Source of the DNA: Ruegeria sp. EL01
GTDB taxonomy: Bacteria > Pseudomonadota > Alphaproteobacteria > Rhodobacterales > Rhodobacteraceae
Direction of reading: 5' to 3'
DNA length: 64,000 nucleotides
Assembly: GCF_900313035.1 (NCBI RefSeq)
Contig: NZ_OMPS01000026.1
Coordinates: forward strand, 62,001-126,000
Within the stretch, counting starts at the first letter, position 1. Each line of letters opens with the position of its first letter. Under the pieces are notes generated by a model, which had not been told where the DNA came from, ran no database searches, and saw nothing but the letters and a program-made list of their open reading frames with translations. Made by a program: the position numbers and the translations under genes. This document shows, piece by piece, positions 28,025-36,148 of the stretch.

Positions 28025-28519
28025 TCAGCGGGTCCAGCGCTTAACCGCACCGTAGACATCGGCCCAGACGCCAGGCGTCAACTCCATACCCAAAACGCGG
28101 TCAGGGTTGGTCGGCGGCGGCATCTGAACCCCCTGCAACTGTTCAAACCCAAATCGCTTATAGTAGGGCGCATCCCCTACCAGCATGACCCGTTGCCAAC
28201 CTTTGGCACGTCCGGCCTCGACCCCGGCGTGGATCAGGTAACCACCCAAGCCTTCGCCCTGATGGGTTGGATGAACGGCAACCGGGCCCAACAACAACGC
28301 ATCATGTTCCCCGACATGGACAGGCCAGAACCGAATTGCACCGGCCAGAATGCCCTGCCCGTCCCGCGCGACCAGAGACAGACCTGCCACGGGGGGCACG
28401 TCATCGCGCAGCCGGTACGAGGACAGCGCCTCACGCCCCGGGGCGAAGCACAGGTCATAGAGCGCTTCGACCTCCCACCAATCATCCGGCTCTTCCGGTC
28501 TGATCCCGAACTGCTGCAC
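28025..28519 (-). CDS. GNAT family N-acetyltransferase
   Basis: Acetyl-CoA-dependent acetyltransferase of 164 residues. The acetyl-CoA loop is LGPVAVHPTHQGEGLGGYLIHAGV near residues 76-100 (the Q-x-x-G-x-G/A pattern), followed by VMLVGDAPYYKRFGFE, which is characteristic of the YjhQ/YhbS-type branch. It starts with GTG at 28519 behind an AGGG run, and is divergent from the flavin reductase gene 71 bases away. Acceptor unknown. Confidence 0.85.
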   Translation of the reverse strand: MQQFGIRPEEPDDWWEVEALYDLCFAPGREALSSYRLRDDVPPVAGLSLVARDGQGILAGAIRFWPVHVGEHDALLLGPVAVHPTHQGEGLGGYLIHAGVEAGRAKGWQRVMLVGDAPYYKRFGFEQLQGVQMPPPTNPDRVLGMELTPGVWADVYGAVKRWTR

Positions 28520-28590
28520 CCTGCCCTCTTTTCCTTACTGGAATTCGCCCTAGCACTTCGATACGCCTTGGGCAAACGCTTGGAGATCAG

Positions 28591-29196
28591 ATGTTCTATC
28601 GCCCCGAAGACGGTCACGGTTTGCCGCACAATCCGTTCAACGCCATTATCACCCCGCGCCCGATTGGCTGGATCTCGTCCCGCGACGCGGGTGGGGTCAA
28701 TAATCTGGCGCCGTATTCGTTTTTTAATGGGGTCGCCTACACACCACCGCAGGTGATGTTCGCATCCACCGGGACCAAACACGACCAGGACGGCGGCAAG
28801 GACAGTATCGCCAATATCGAGGCGACGGGTGTGTTTTGCGTCAATGTTGTAGGCTATGCCCATCGGGATGCGATGAATGCCAGTTCCGAGGGTTTGGCGA
28901 AGCATATCGATGAGTTTGATCATGCAGGCCTGATCCCTATCGAATGCGAGACCATCCCCTGTGCCCGGATCCAAGGCGCTCCGGCAGCGTTGGAGTGCAA
29001 GCTGACCCAGATCGTAAGCTTACCCGGCGAAGCAAATCGCGTGGTGTTCGGAGAAGTAACCGGCGTGCATCTTCAGAACGACCATATGCGCGACGGCAAG
29101 TTCGACGTCACCTCGTTCCGGCCTCTGGCACGGTTGGGGTACCGGGACTATTCCGTTGTGAACGAGTTGTTCTCGCTCAATCGCCCCGATGACTAA
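28591..29196 (+). CDS. flavin reductase family protein (FMN-binding split barrel)
   Basis: Flavin reductase-like protein of 201 residues that binds FMN. The segment ITPRPIGWISSRDAGGVNNLAPYSFFNGV at about residues 15-45 is the FMN-binding hallmark, and KDSIANIEATGVFCVNVV follows. Members either reduce FMN for a partner monooxygenase or act as oxygenases themselves. No partner is adjacent. It converges with the SulP gene across an inverted pair of CCAGATGAA-type elements. Confidence 0.85.
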   Translation: MFYRPEDGHGLPHNPFNAIITPRPIGWISSRDAGGVNNLAPYSFFNGVAYTPPQVMFASTGTKHDQDGGKDSIANIEATGVFCVNVVGYAHRDAMNASSEGLAKHIDEFDHAGLIPIECETIPCARIQGAPAALECKLTQIVSLPGEANRVVFGEVTGVHLQNDHMRDGKFDVTSFRPLARLGYRDYSVVNELFSLNRPDD

Positions 29197-29198
29197 GG

Positions 29199-29279
29199 GC
29201 GCGCCGCTTCCCAAGATACTTTTCACCAGATGACGATGCGGATCCTTTATTCATCTGGCCCCAAGTATCTCGGCGCGCG
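29199..29279. repeat. inverted pair of CCAGATGAA-type elements (copies C and C')
   Basis: GCGCGCCG followed by AGATACTT and CCAGATGA on the plus strand (29199-29232) is mirrored by TTCATCTGG, AAGTATCT and CGGCGCGC (29250-29279). The pair forms a long imperfect hairpin between the convergent flavin reductase and SulP genes. It could act as a bidirectional terminator. The same core recurs elsewhere in the window. Confidence 0.65.
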
Positions 29280-29300
29280 AGGCAAAACCTCGCAAAAGGC

Positions 29301-30935
29301 TCAGTGCCCGCCCAGAATGCCGGTGCGAACCGAATAATCCACTGCCAGTTCGTAATCCGGATCATCGTCGCTGTCGACCATCAGGTGTCCGGCCTTGTTC
29401 AGTAGCTTATGGCAATCCCGGCTCAGGTGCCGCAGCATGACCCGTTTGCCAGCAGACTCGTATTTACCAGCGATATTCTCAATCGCCTGCAAGGCCGATT
29501 GATCAACCACGCGGCTGGCTGCAAAATCAATAATGACGGTTTCAGGGTCACCTGATACGTCGAAGACTTCCAGAAAGCCCTCGGACGAGCCAAAAAACAG
29601 CGGGCCCTGGATCTCGTATACTTTGGCACCCTTTTCGGTCTCGGATTCACGGGTGATCGAGTGGATGCGTTTCGCGTTGTTCCACGCATATGCCAACGCC
29701 GATACGATCACGCCGACCACAACGGCGACGGCGAGGTCCTCCATCACGGTCACGACTGTCACCAGAACAATCACAAACGCATCGGTCAGCGGCACCTTGC
29801 GCATAATGTTGAACGAGTTCCAGGCAAAGGTCCCGATCACCACCATGAACATCACACCGACAAGCGCAGCCAGCGGGATTTGTTCGATCAGCGGTGCGGC
29901 GAACAGGATGAATATCAAAAGGAACATCGCCGCAGCGATCCCGGCAATCCGGGTACGCCCACCAGACTTCACGTTGATCATCGACTGACCGATCATCGCG
30001 CAACCGCCCATGCCGCCGAAGAAGCCGGTGGCCACATTCGAAACGCCCTGCGCGATACATTCCTGCGACGCCCCACCCCGCTTGCCGGTGATTTCACCCA
30101 CAAGGTTCAGGGTCAGCAGGGATTCGATCAAGCCAATCGCGGCCAGAATGACGGCATAAGGCAAGATGATCTCAAACGTTTCCCAGTTCAGTGGAACCAT
30201 TGGAATGTGGAACATCGGCAACCCGCCTTCGATTGAGGCCAGATCGCCAACGCGTGGTACGTTCAGCCCAAAACCGATCACCAGCGCCGCGACAACGACG
30301 ATCCCGGCCAGAGGCGCGGGGATAACACGTGTGACGCGCGGCATCACCCAGATCACAGCCATGGTCAAACCGACAAGACCCAACATGGTATACAGCTGCA
30401 GGCCAGACAGCCACTCGCCCCCGCTCATGCCGTGGCCAGTGTTTTCCATGGTGCCCGGGACTTTGAACTGCCCCATCTGGGCCAGAAAGATCACAATCGC
30501 CAAACCATTCACAAAGCCCAGCATCACCGGATGTGGCACCAATCGGATGAACCGACCCCAGTGCATAGCACCGGCGATGACCTGCAGTATCCCCATAAGA
30601 ACAACCGTCGCAAATAGGTATTCGACCCCGTGCTGCGCCACCAATGCCACCATCACTACGGCCAATGCGCCCGTCGCGCCCGAAATCATACCAGGGCGGC
30701 CGCCGATCAACGCGGTGATCAAACCCACCAGAAATGCGGCGTAAAGACCGACCAGCGGATGGACACCTGCCACAAAAGCAAAAGCCACCGCCTCGGGCAC
30801 CAGCGCCAGAGCCACGGTCAGGCCCGACAGCAGCTCGATCCGCAAACGCGAAACGGTCAGACCCTCATCGGGCGACCAACGCAGATCGGGAATAGCAAGA
30901 CGTTTGGCAAAGCTTGCCAGTATGGCTCGGGGCAT
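29301..30935 (-). CDS. SulP family inorganic anion transporter
   Basis: Inner-membrane anion transporter of the SulP/SLC26 family, 544 residues. The N-terminal membrane domain contains LTVALALVPEAVAFAFVAGVHPLVGLYAAFLVGL and a later GGMGGCAMIGQSMINVKSGGRTR motif. A C-terminal STAS domain occupies about residues 430-540 (KVYEIQGPLFFGSSEGFLEVF, VVDQSALQAIENI). Substrates in the family include sulfate, bicarbonate and others. It faces a sulfotransferase gene divergently, which makes sulfate plausible but not proven. ATG start with AGGA eight bases upstream. Confidence 0.9.
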   Translation of the reverse strand: MPRAILASFAKRLAIPDLRWSPDEGLTVSRLRIELLSGLTVALALVPEAVAFAFVAGVHPLVGLYAAFLVGLITALIGGRPGMISGATGALAVVMVALVAQHGVEYLFATVVLMGILQVIAGAMHWGRFIRLVPHPVMLGFVNGLAIVIFLAQMGQFKVPGTMENTGHGMSGGEWLSGLQLYTMLGLVGLTMAVIWVMPRVTRVIPAPLAGIVVVAALVIGFGLNVPRVGDLASIEGGLPMFHIPMVPLNWETFEIILPYAVILAAIGLIESLLTLNLVGEITGKRGGASQECIAQGVSNVATGFFGGMGGCAMIGQSMINVKSGGRTRIAGIAAAMFLLIFILFAAPLIEQIPLAALVGVMFMVVIGTFAWNSFNIMRKVPLTDAFVIVLVTVVTVMEDLAVAVVVGVIVSALAYAWNNAKRIHSITRESETEKGAKVYEIQGPLFFGSSEGFLEVFDVSGDPETVIIDFAASRVVDQSALQAIENIAGKYESAGKRVMLRHLSRDCHKLLNKAGHLMVDSDDDPDYELAVDYSVRTGILGGH

Positions 30936-31024
30936 AGGGTTGTCCTGTGGCTTGGGTCTGTTGGCGCGAAGGCGCCCTTGTACCTGTCATAGCTTCAGTA
31001 AGATACCGCGCCAAGCGGGATGCT

Positions 31025-31045
31025 GCCATGCGCAATACGCATGGC
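31025..31045. promoter_or_regulatory. inverted repeat in the sulP/sulfotransferase divergent region
   Basis: GCCATGCG and CGCATGGC are perfect eight-base arms separated by five bases. The repeat lies 90 bases before the sulP start and about 160 before the sulfotransferase start. No T-run follows, so an operator is more likely than a terminator. Confidence 0.5.
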
Positions 31046-31206
31046 TGTGATGCATGGTCCGCTTCCAAACCCAAAGCAGACCTATCTCAAAAACACCGTA
31101 AGCAGTGACTATAGTTCCTCGGCTTGCAATGAGCAGCCGTTATTTTGTTGTGTTCTTCCGTTACTCTGCCTTTCTTGATCAAGTCCGCATGCAGGAGAAG
31201 TCAGAC

Positions 31207-32094
31207 ATGACGAAGCGAAAGCTCTACCTCGGCCCTCTGACCGACAACAGACGTTGGGATATGGTCGACATCCGCCCAGACGATGTGTTCGTCGTGACAC
31301 CTCCGAAATGTGGAACGACCTGGATGCAAACCATGGTTGCTCTGCTGTTTTCTGGCGATCCCGAAGTCGAAACGGAGTTGTCCGTCAAAATGCCCTGGGT
31401 CGACATTCGCATCCGTGAGATGTCAGAGGTTGCCGATCGGCTCGAAGCCATGCTGCATCGGCGCAGTATGAAAAGCCATACACCGATGGACGGGTTGCCG
31501 CTGGATGATCAGGCACAATACATTTGCGTGTTTCGTCATCCGCTTGATGCGCATTTCTCGTATCGTAAACACCTGCGCAACATCCCAATGTCATGGTTCG
31601 ATACGTGGTACCCCGAGGATGATGCTGACGGCATCACCTTCCGCCGTTTTTTGGATGGCGGAGCAGAAGGGTTCGATGGTGATGCAATGCCTCTCGCCCA
31701 TATAATTCAGCATTACAAAGCTGCCACCGCCGTTGCTCATCGATCAAACGTGTCCCTTTTCCACTACGCGGACATGACGCGCGATTTGACGGGCACCTTT
31801 ACCAAACTGGCTGATTTATTGGGCGCATCACATTCAACCACGGTCATGGATCAACTTGTTCAGGCGGCAACCTTTGACAATATGAAAGCCAATGCGGCAC
31901 GCTTTGCCCCGTCAGGAGGTAAGGGGTTTATGAAATCAGACTCAGAGTTTTTCCACAGCGGTACCAGCGGCAAGTGGCGCGAAAAACTCACAGACAAAGA
32001 GTTGGCGGCATACAACGCTATGATGGACGCGCATCTTAAGCATGAAGATCGCACCTGGTTGGAACATGGGTCATATGGAACTGCGGCGTTGTGA
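31207..32094 (+). CDS. sulfotransferase domain protein
   Basis: PAPS-dependent sulfotransferase of 295 residues, cytosolic-type. The 5'-phosphosulfate loop VVTPPKCGTTWMQTM is at about residues 27-41, and the 3'-phosphate site VFRHPLDAHFSYRKH is near residue 108. The C-terminal FFHSGTSGKWREKL matches the G-x-x-G-x-W-K/R motif of PAPS enzymes. The start at 31207 (MTKRKLYLGPLTDN) follows AGGAGA; an in-frame start at 31105 lacks a site. Its acceptor (steroid-, lipid- or small-alcohol-like) is unknown. The gene appears somewhat AT-richer than its neighbours, and such enzymes are uncommon in bacteria. Confidence 0.88.
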   Translation: MTKRKLYLGPLTDNRRWDMVDIRPDDVFVVTPPKCGTTWMQTMVALLFSGDPEVETELSVKMPWVDIRIREMSEVADRLEAMLHRRSMKSHTPMDGLPLDDQAQYICVFRHPLDAHFSYRKHLRNIPMSWFDTWYPEDDADGITFRRFLDGGAEGFDGDAMPLAHIIQHYKAATAVAHRSNVSLFHYADMTRDLTGTFTKLADLLGASHSTTVMDQLVQAATFDNMKANAARFAPSGGKGFMKSDSEFFHSGTSGKWREKLTDKELAAYNAMMDAHLKHEDRTWLEHGSYGTAAL

Positions 32095-32243
32095 TCCATC
32101 TCATCCGTGGCGGACCACTCAAAACGACCCTCAACGGGCAAGATATTGAACAAAATGGGAACGACACCGGCCAAGTGCTACTTGCCAAATGAGCAAGTGA
32201 GACGCAGATAGGTCTGAACGGATTCATCAAGCGGAGACGACAC

Positions 32244-33116
32244 GTGACCCAAACTAAAATCGCCGTTATCGGAGGATCGGGCATTTATGACATCGACGGT
32301 CTGGAAAATGCCGAATGGGTTACGGTTGAAACACCGTGGGGCGATCCGTCAGATCAGATTCTGACCGGGTCGCTGAACGGAGTGGGCATGGCCTTTCTGC
32401 CCCGTCATGGGCGCGGCCATGTGCATTCGCCGACCGAGGTGCCCTATCGTGCCAATATCGACGCGTTGAAGCGGCTGGGCGTGACGGATGTGATCTCGGT
32501 GTCTGCCTGCGGCTCGTTTCGCGAACATATGGCGCCGGGGGATTTCGTGATCGTCGATCAGTTCATCGATCGCACTTTCGCGCGCGAAAAAAGTTTTTTT
32601 GGCACCGGGTGTGTGGCCCATGTCAGCGTCGCCCATCCCACCTGCCCGCGCCTGAGTGATGCGTGCGAAACCGCGGGCGAAGCGGCAGGGATCACCGTCC
32701 ATCGGGGTGGAACCTATCTGGCCATGGAGGGCCCACAGTTCTCCAGCCTCGCCGAATCCAAAATGTACCGCGAGCAATGGGGGTGTGATGTGATCGGCAT
32801 GACCAACATGCCCGAAGCGAAACTCGCCCGCGAAGCAGAGCTGTGTTATGCCTCGGTTGCCATGGTGACAGACTACGACAGCTGGCATCCCGAACACGGA
32901 GAGGTCGACGTCACCGCCATTGTCGCGACTCTGACCGGCAACGCCGAGAAAGGCCGGGCATTGGTCAAAGGCCTACCGGGGCTGCTGGGGATCGATCGCA
33001 CGGCTTGTCCACATGGCTGCGATCGGGCGTTGGAATACGCGATCCTGACCTCTCCGGAAAAACGCGACCCCGCCTTGTTGGCCAAGTTGGATGCAGTGGC
33101 TGGGCGCGTTCTTTAG
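32244..33116 (+). CDS. mtnP: S-methyl-5'-thioadenosine phosphorylase
   Basis: Phosphorolyses methylthioadenosine, the by-product of polyamine and homoserine-lactone synthesis, to adenine and methylthioribose-1-phosphate. The 290-residue protein opens with IAVIGGSGIYDIDGL. It has the phosphate site PRHGRGHVHSPTEVPYRAN and the family signature GGTYLAMEGPQFSSLAESKMYR near residue 155, and VIGMTNMPEAKLAREAELCYA follows. It starts with GTG at 32244 behind GGAGA. Adenine released would be re-used by apt, found 2 kb downstream. Confidence 0.95.
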   Translation: MTQTKIAVIGGSGIYDIDGLENAEWVTVETPWGDPSDQILTGSLNGVGMAFLPRHGRGHVHSPTEVPYRANIDALKRLGVTDVISVSACGSFREHMAPGDFVIVDQFIDRTFAREKSFFGTGCVAHVSVAHPTCPRLSDACETAGEAAGITVHRGGTYLAMEGPQFSSLAESKMYREQWGCDVIGMTNMPEAKLAREAELCYASVAMVTDYDSWHPEHGEVDVTAIVATLTGNAEKGRALVKGLPGLLGIDRTACPHGCDRALEYAILTSPEKRDPALLAKLDAVAGRVL

Positions 33117-33149
33117 CGGCCCAGTTCCCACGTCGGGAATGCGGCGCGT

Positions 33150-33893
33150 TTATTCGATGCGCACCAATTCCCAATCCGCTTTTACGCGCGTCAGCCAACC
33201 GATCTTAAGAACCTGATGTTTCGGCGTCGGGTTCACGCATTGCGCGCCACAATCTTTTGCGATGATGCTGGAGCGTGACAATTGCACCAGCTCAGGTCGA
33301 TCGGGACTGTCTTTTGGGAAATAGACCATGTCGACGATGTACACCGACTGATCAGGCATCCGCACGCGCTCAATCACACGGTCCAAGCACTCGCGTTCGA
33401 GTTTCGAGTTCAACTCGGCACTGCGATAGATCTTGTTGTATTCCCAAACCACCCGCGCGTCGTCCAGATTCATGTTCGCCAGGATTTTCTCACCGACAAA
33501 CTGCCCGACCTGAGAGATCGCGTCGTTAAAACCCTTCCCCCACTCGTTGATACCAGCGAACCGCACCGGAGCTATCGGGTAAGAGTCGGCCATGTGCAGC
33601 TTGCACAGTTTGATGGGAAAGAAATCGCCTGTGGAATGATCAAACGCATACGCGTCGCCCGGATTGGGGCTATCCAACCGATGCGCCGGGATACTGTGGC
33701 GATCATACCGCAAATCCGCTTCGTCTGCATCCAGAATGAGCGGCGCACAGACCGCTACAACCGCGATCACGCCTGCCACTGCAAGCAGGTAGCCCGCGCG
33801 GGACCGCACTGCTTCTCCAATACCAGACAGGTTCAATGCTGCACCGTCGGACAACACAAGTTGCCCCCGCAATCCGAATACCCGTTTGGGCAT
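33150..33893 (-). CDS. hypothetical single-pass membrane protein
   Basis: I do not recognise this 247-residue protein. One clear membrane segment (YLLAVAGVIAVVAVCAPLIL) lies at about residues 35-54. The following 190 residues are polar and would face the periplasm if the short N-terminus is cytoplasmic. Several Cys occur in the polar part (KLCKLHM, ERECLDR, KDCGAQCVN), the last as a C-x-x-x-C pair that may form disulfides. It converges on mtnP with 33 bases between stops, across a weak TTCCC/GGGAA hairpin. Confidence 0.6.
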   Translation of the reverse strand: MPKRVFGLRGQLVLSDGAALNLSGIGEAVRSRAGYLLAVAGVIAVVAVCAPLILDADEADLRYDRHSIPAHRLDSPNPGDAYAFDHSTGDFFPIKLCKLHMADSYPIAPVRFAGINEWGKGFNDAISQVGQFVGEKILANMNLDDARVVWEYNKIYRSAELNSKLERECLDRVIERVRMPDQSVYIVDMVYFPKDSPDRPELVQLSRSSIIAKDCGAQCVNPTPKHQVLKIGWLTRVKADWELVRIE

Positions 33894-34139
33894 CCTTGGG
33901 CATTAACACTTACAGGAACGAGAAAAATAAGGAGCAAAAGCCCCGCTGCAAACCACTTCATAAGAAATACTCCAACTAAAATAAGGGTCAATTTTAACAT
34001 AAAACGTAGGAAAAAGCGACTCGATGGCGATTTTGTGGATCTGGTCCGGTGGCGCTTGTGCGTCCCTCTGGATTGACTTTGAGACAGACCGTGTCTTAGC
34101 TGACGGAAATTGTCGTGGAATCCGGGAGTTGCACAAAAG

Positions 34140-34769
34140 ATGTCTTTAGATCTCTGGCTTACATTTGTCGCAGCCTCGACTGCCCTTCTGCTGATCCCCG
34201 GTCCAACAGTATTGCTGGTACTCAGCTACGCTTTGTCCAAAGGGCGCAGCGTTGCGGTGGCATCGGCGACTGGGGTCGCAGCAGGCGATCTTGTGGCAAT
34301 GACCGCGTCGTTGCTGGGATTGGGCGCGCTGGTACTGGCCTCGGCCACATTGTTTTCTGTGCTGAAATGGGTAGGTGCGGCCTATCTGGTATGGCTGGGC
34401 ATCAAATTGCTGCGCAGCGCGCCGTCAGGCGGCCTTAGCCCTGTTGAAACCGGGCAAAGCGTGACCGCGCGCAGCGTCTTTGGCCATACCGCCGCCGTGA
34501 CCGCATTGAACCCAAAATCCATCGCTTTCTTCATTGCCTTCGTGCCGCAATTCCTGCGCCCTGCCGACCCGTTAGGTCCGCAATTTGCCATTCTGATCGC
34601 GACGTTTGTCGGGCTGGCCTGGTTGAATGCCCTGGCCTATGCGCTGTTGGCCGACCGATTGCGCCGCATGATCGGACGCTCGGGCGTCATTACGGCGATG
34701 ACCCGGTTCGGTGGGTTGACCTTGATCGGGATGGGTGTCGCGACGGCTATCCTGCGTCGACCAGCCTGA
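34140..34769 (+). CDS. LysE family translocator
   Basis: Inner-membrane exporter of the LysE/RhtB family, 209 residues and about six helices. LLLIPGPTVLLVLSYALSKGR near residues 15-36 is the family signature, followed by GVAAGDLVAMTASLLGLGAL and LKWVGAAYLVWLGIKLLRS. NPKSIAFFIAFVPQFL near residue 130 is the mirrored motif of the second half. It exports amino acids or homoserine-lactone-like compounds in characterised members; the cargo here is unknown. ATG 34140 was chosen over 34110, because the family begins at MSLDLWLTFVAAS. Confidence 0.85.
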   Translation: MSLDLWLTFVAASTALLLIPGPTVLLVLSYALSKGRSVAVASATGVAAGDLVAMTASLLGLGALVLASATLFSVLKWVGAAYLVWLGIKLLRSAPSGGLSPVETGQSVTARSVFGHTAAVTALNPKSIAFFIAFVPQFLRPADPLGPQFAILIATFVGLAWLNALAYALLADRLRRMIGRSGVITAMTRFGGLTLIGMGVATAILRRPA

Positions 34770-34778
34770 CACAGACCA

Positions 34779-34952
34779 CTATTCCTCGGCGTTTTCTTTC
34801 ATGAAACTGCGGATAAAACGGCGGATTTCCCGCGCGGCCGAGGTATCCAGCTCCTTGCAGAGATCGACAAATGCGTCACGCTCATCTTTGTCCAATCGCA
34901 AGACCAACTGACTGTTTTTCTTGGTAGATACCTTACCGTCTTTTTTTGCCAC
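34779..34952 (-). CDS. small ribbon-helix-helix-like protein
   Basis: Short basic protein of about 57 residues. The segment NSQLVLRLDKDERDAFVDLC followed by DTSAAREIRRFIRSFMKE has the beta-strand then helix-helix layout of Arc/CopG/MetJ-type DNA-binding proteins. I prefer the GTG at 34952 (AAGG four bases upstream) to the TTG at 34973. Such proteins are often self-regulating, and an imperfect palindrome lies 38 bases upstream. No toxin partner is visible: downstream is the convergent LysE-type gene. The domain call is from pattern only. Confidence 0.6.
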   Translation of the reverse strand: MAKKDGKVSTKKNSQLVLRLDKDERDAFVDLCKELDTSAAREIRRFIRSFMKENAEE

Positions 34953-34989
34953 GCGCCTTGGTCCCGTCAACAACTTGATTCTTTTTTAT

Positions 34990-35011
34990 ATGCATTGTGT
35001 ATACATCGCAT
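34990..35011. promoter_or_regulatory. imperfect palindrome upstream of the RHH-like gene
   Basis: ATGC and GCAT form the outer arms around a TGTATACA core; 16 of 22 positions are self-complementary. The AT-rich flank on the plus strand contains TTTTTTATAT. The site could be an autoregulatory operator of the small protein at 34779, or a promoter element for apt. Inferred. Confidence 0.4.
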
Positions 35012-35200
35012 AGAAGATGTAGATATCAGGCACATAACAATAAAATTGGATGATGGCAATGAATCTCAATGTCGCTCAGGCGTTCCTTTTGCGCGACCAG
35101 CGCAACTGGCGCAAATAGACCCTCAGGGGATTCTTTTCTTGCATGATTGACCTCAATGGGCCAAACAGCCCCGCGTGTTTTGACGCCAAAGGGTTGCCTC

Positions 35201-35740
35201 ATGTCCAGAAACAAGACGGTCAAAGACTATATCCGGACGATTGTCGATTTCCCACATGAAGGGATCATGTTCCGCGATGTCACGACCCTGTTCGCCGATC
35301 CGCGCGGATTTCGCGTTGCGATTGATCAGATGCTGCACCCTTATGCTGGTGAGCGTATCGACAAGGTGGTCGGCCTTGAAGCACGCGGATTTATTCTGGG
35401 CGGCGCCATCGCGCATCAGCTCAGCGTCGGATTTGTCCCGATCCGCAAAAAGGGTAAGCTGCCCGGCACCACGATCAGCCAGGATTACAAACTGGAATAT
35501 GGCGAAGCGATCGTCGAACTCCACGATGACGCGATCCAGCCTGGTGAGAAAATTCTGGTCGTCGACGATCTGCTGGCCACCGGTGGCACCGCAGCCGCGG
35601 GGATCAAGCTGATCGAACGGCTGGGCGGTGAGATTATCTCGTGTGCATTCATCATCGATCTGCCGGAATTGGGCGGCCGTAAAGTGCTTGAGGATATGGG
35701 CATGGATGTCCATGTCCTGTGCGAATTCGAAGGGCATTGA
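35201..35740 (+). CDS. apt: adenine phosphoribosyltransferase
   Basis: Converts adenine and PRPP to AMP in purine salvage. At 179 residues it has the family length. [17 protein letters not shown] near residue 60 is the base-side loop, [21 protein letters not shown] follows, and the PRPP motif is [17 protein letters not shown] near residue 120. The start ATG 35201 gives [19 protein letters not shown], typical of the family; the extension to 35147 is not. It complements mtnP upstream, although two unrelated genes and a small RHH gene lie between them. Confidence 0.96.
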   Translation: MSRNKTVKDYIRTIVDFPHEGIMFRDVTTLFADPRGFRVAIDQMLHPYAGERIDKVVGLEARGFILGGAIAHQLSVGFVPIRKKGKLPGTTISQDYKLEYGEAIVELHDDAIQPGEKILVVDDLLATGGTAAAGIKLIERLGGEIISCAFIIDLPELGGRKVLEDMGMDVHVLCEFEGH

Positions 35741-35899
35741 CGCCTCTGATTTCATAAACTTGTGAGTGGATGATCGCAAAGCCTATGGCTTAGCGCGCTT
35801 TCAAGCATGAATACTGCTGTTGCCCGGGATCTTATTGTGCAGCCGCTCCGTATCCCTGTTGATGCTTCATGAAGCCTTTCAATTCAGGGAGATTACATC

Positions 35900-36148
35900 A
35901 TGTTCCGCAAATTCTCTGTCGCCAGCGTCGCTTCGACCCCGTTCAGCACATCTGCCATCGCCGATGGTCACGGGAGGGACATCGTGGACACCGCCGTTGC
36001 AACCGGCGGCTTTGAGACCCTTGTTGTTGCCGTTCAGGCCGCCAAACCGGTCGACACGCTGGACGGTGATCCTGCCCGCGAACATCCGAACACGGCTCGG
36101 TCCAGCCAGACCGTGTTCACCCTTTCAGCACAGCACCGGGATTCATGA
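35900..36148 (+). pseudogene. remnant of a fasciclin (FAS1) domain protein
   Basis: A good ribosome-binding site (GGGAGA) precedes ATG 35900. The translation begins like an exported fasciclin protein: [25 protein letters not shown], then [22 protein letters not shown] and VDTLDGD. This matches the first 35 residues or so of a FAS1 domain. After that the family sequence (GPFTVFAPTDEAF and the rest of about 100 residues) is missing, and the frame ends inside the stop region of the convergent GlcD-type gene. The signal-peptide core also looks damaged by polar residues. Best read as a truncated, decaying gene. Confidence 0.65.

Noticed and set aside
32180-32198. ACTTGC/GCAAGT hairpin before mtnP as a SAM- or SAH-type riboswitch.
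   Set aside because: A single six-base stem with no conserved riboswitch core, and no T-run, is not enough to support one.
33125-33139. TTCCC/GGGAA hairpin between mtnP and the membrane protein gene as a terminator.
   Set aside because: Five base pairs and no T-run.
34779-34952. Small RHH-like gene as the antitoxin of a toxin-antitoxin pair.
   Set aside because: The flanking genes are a LysE-type exporter and apt; no small toxin-like frame overlaps or adjoins it.
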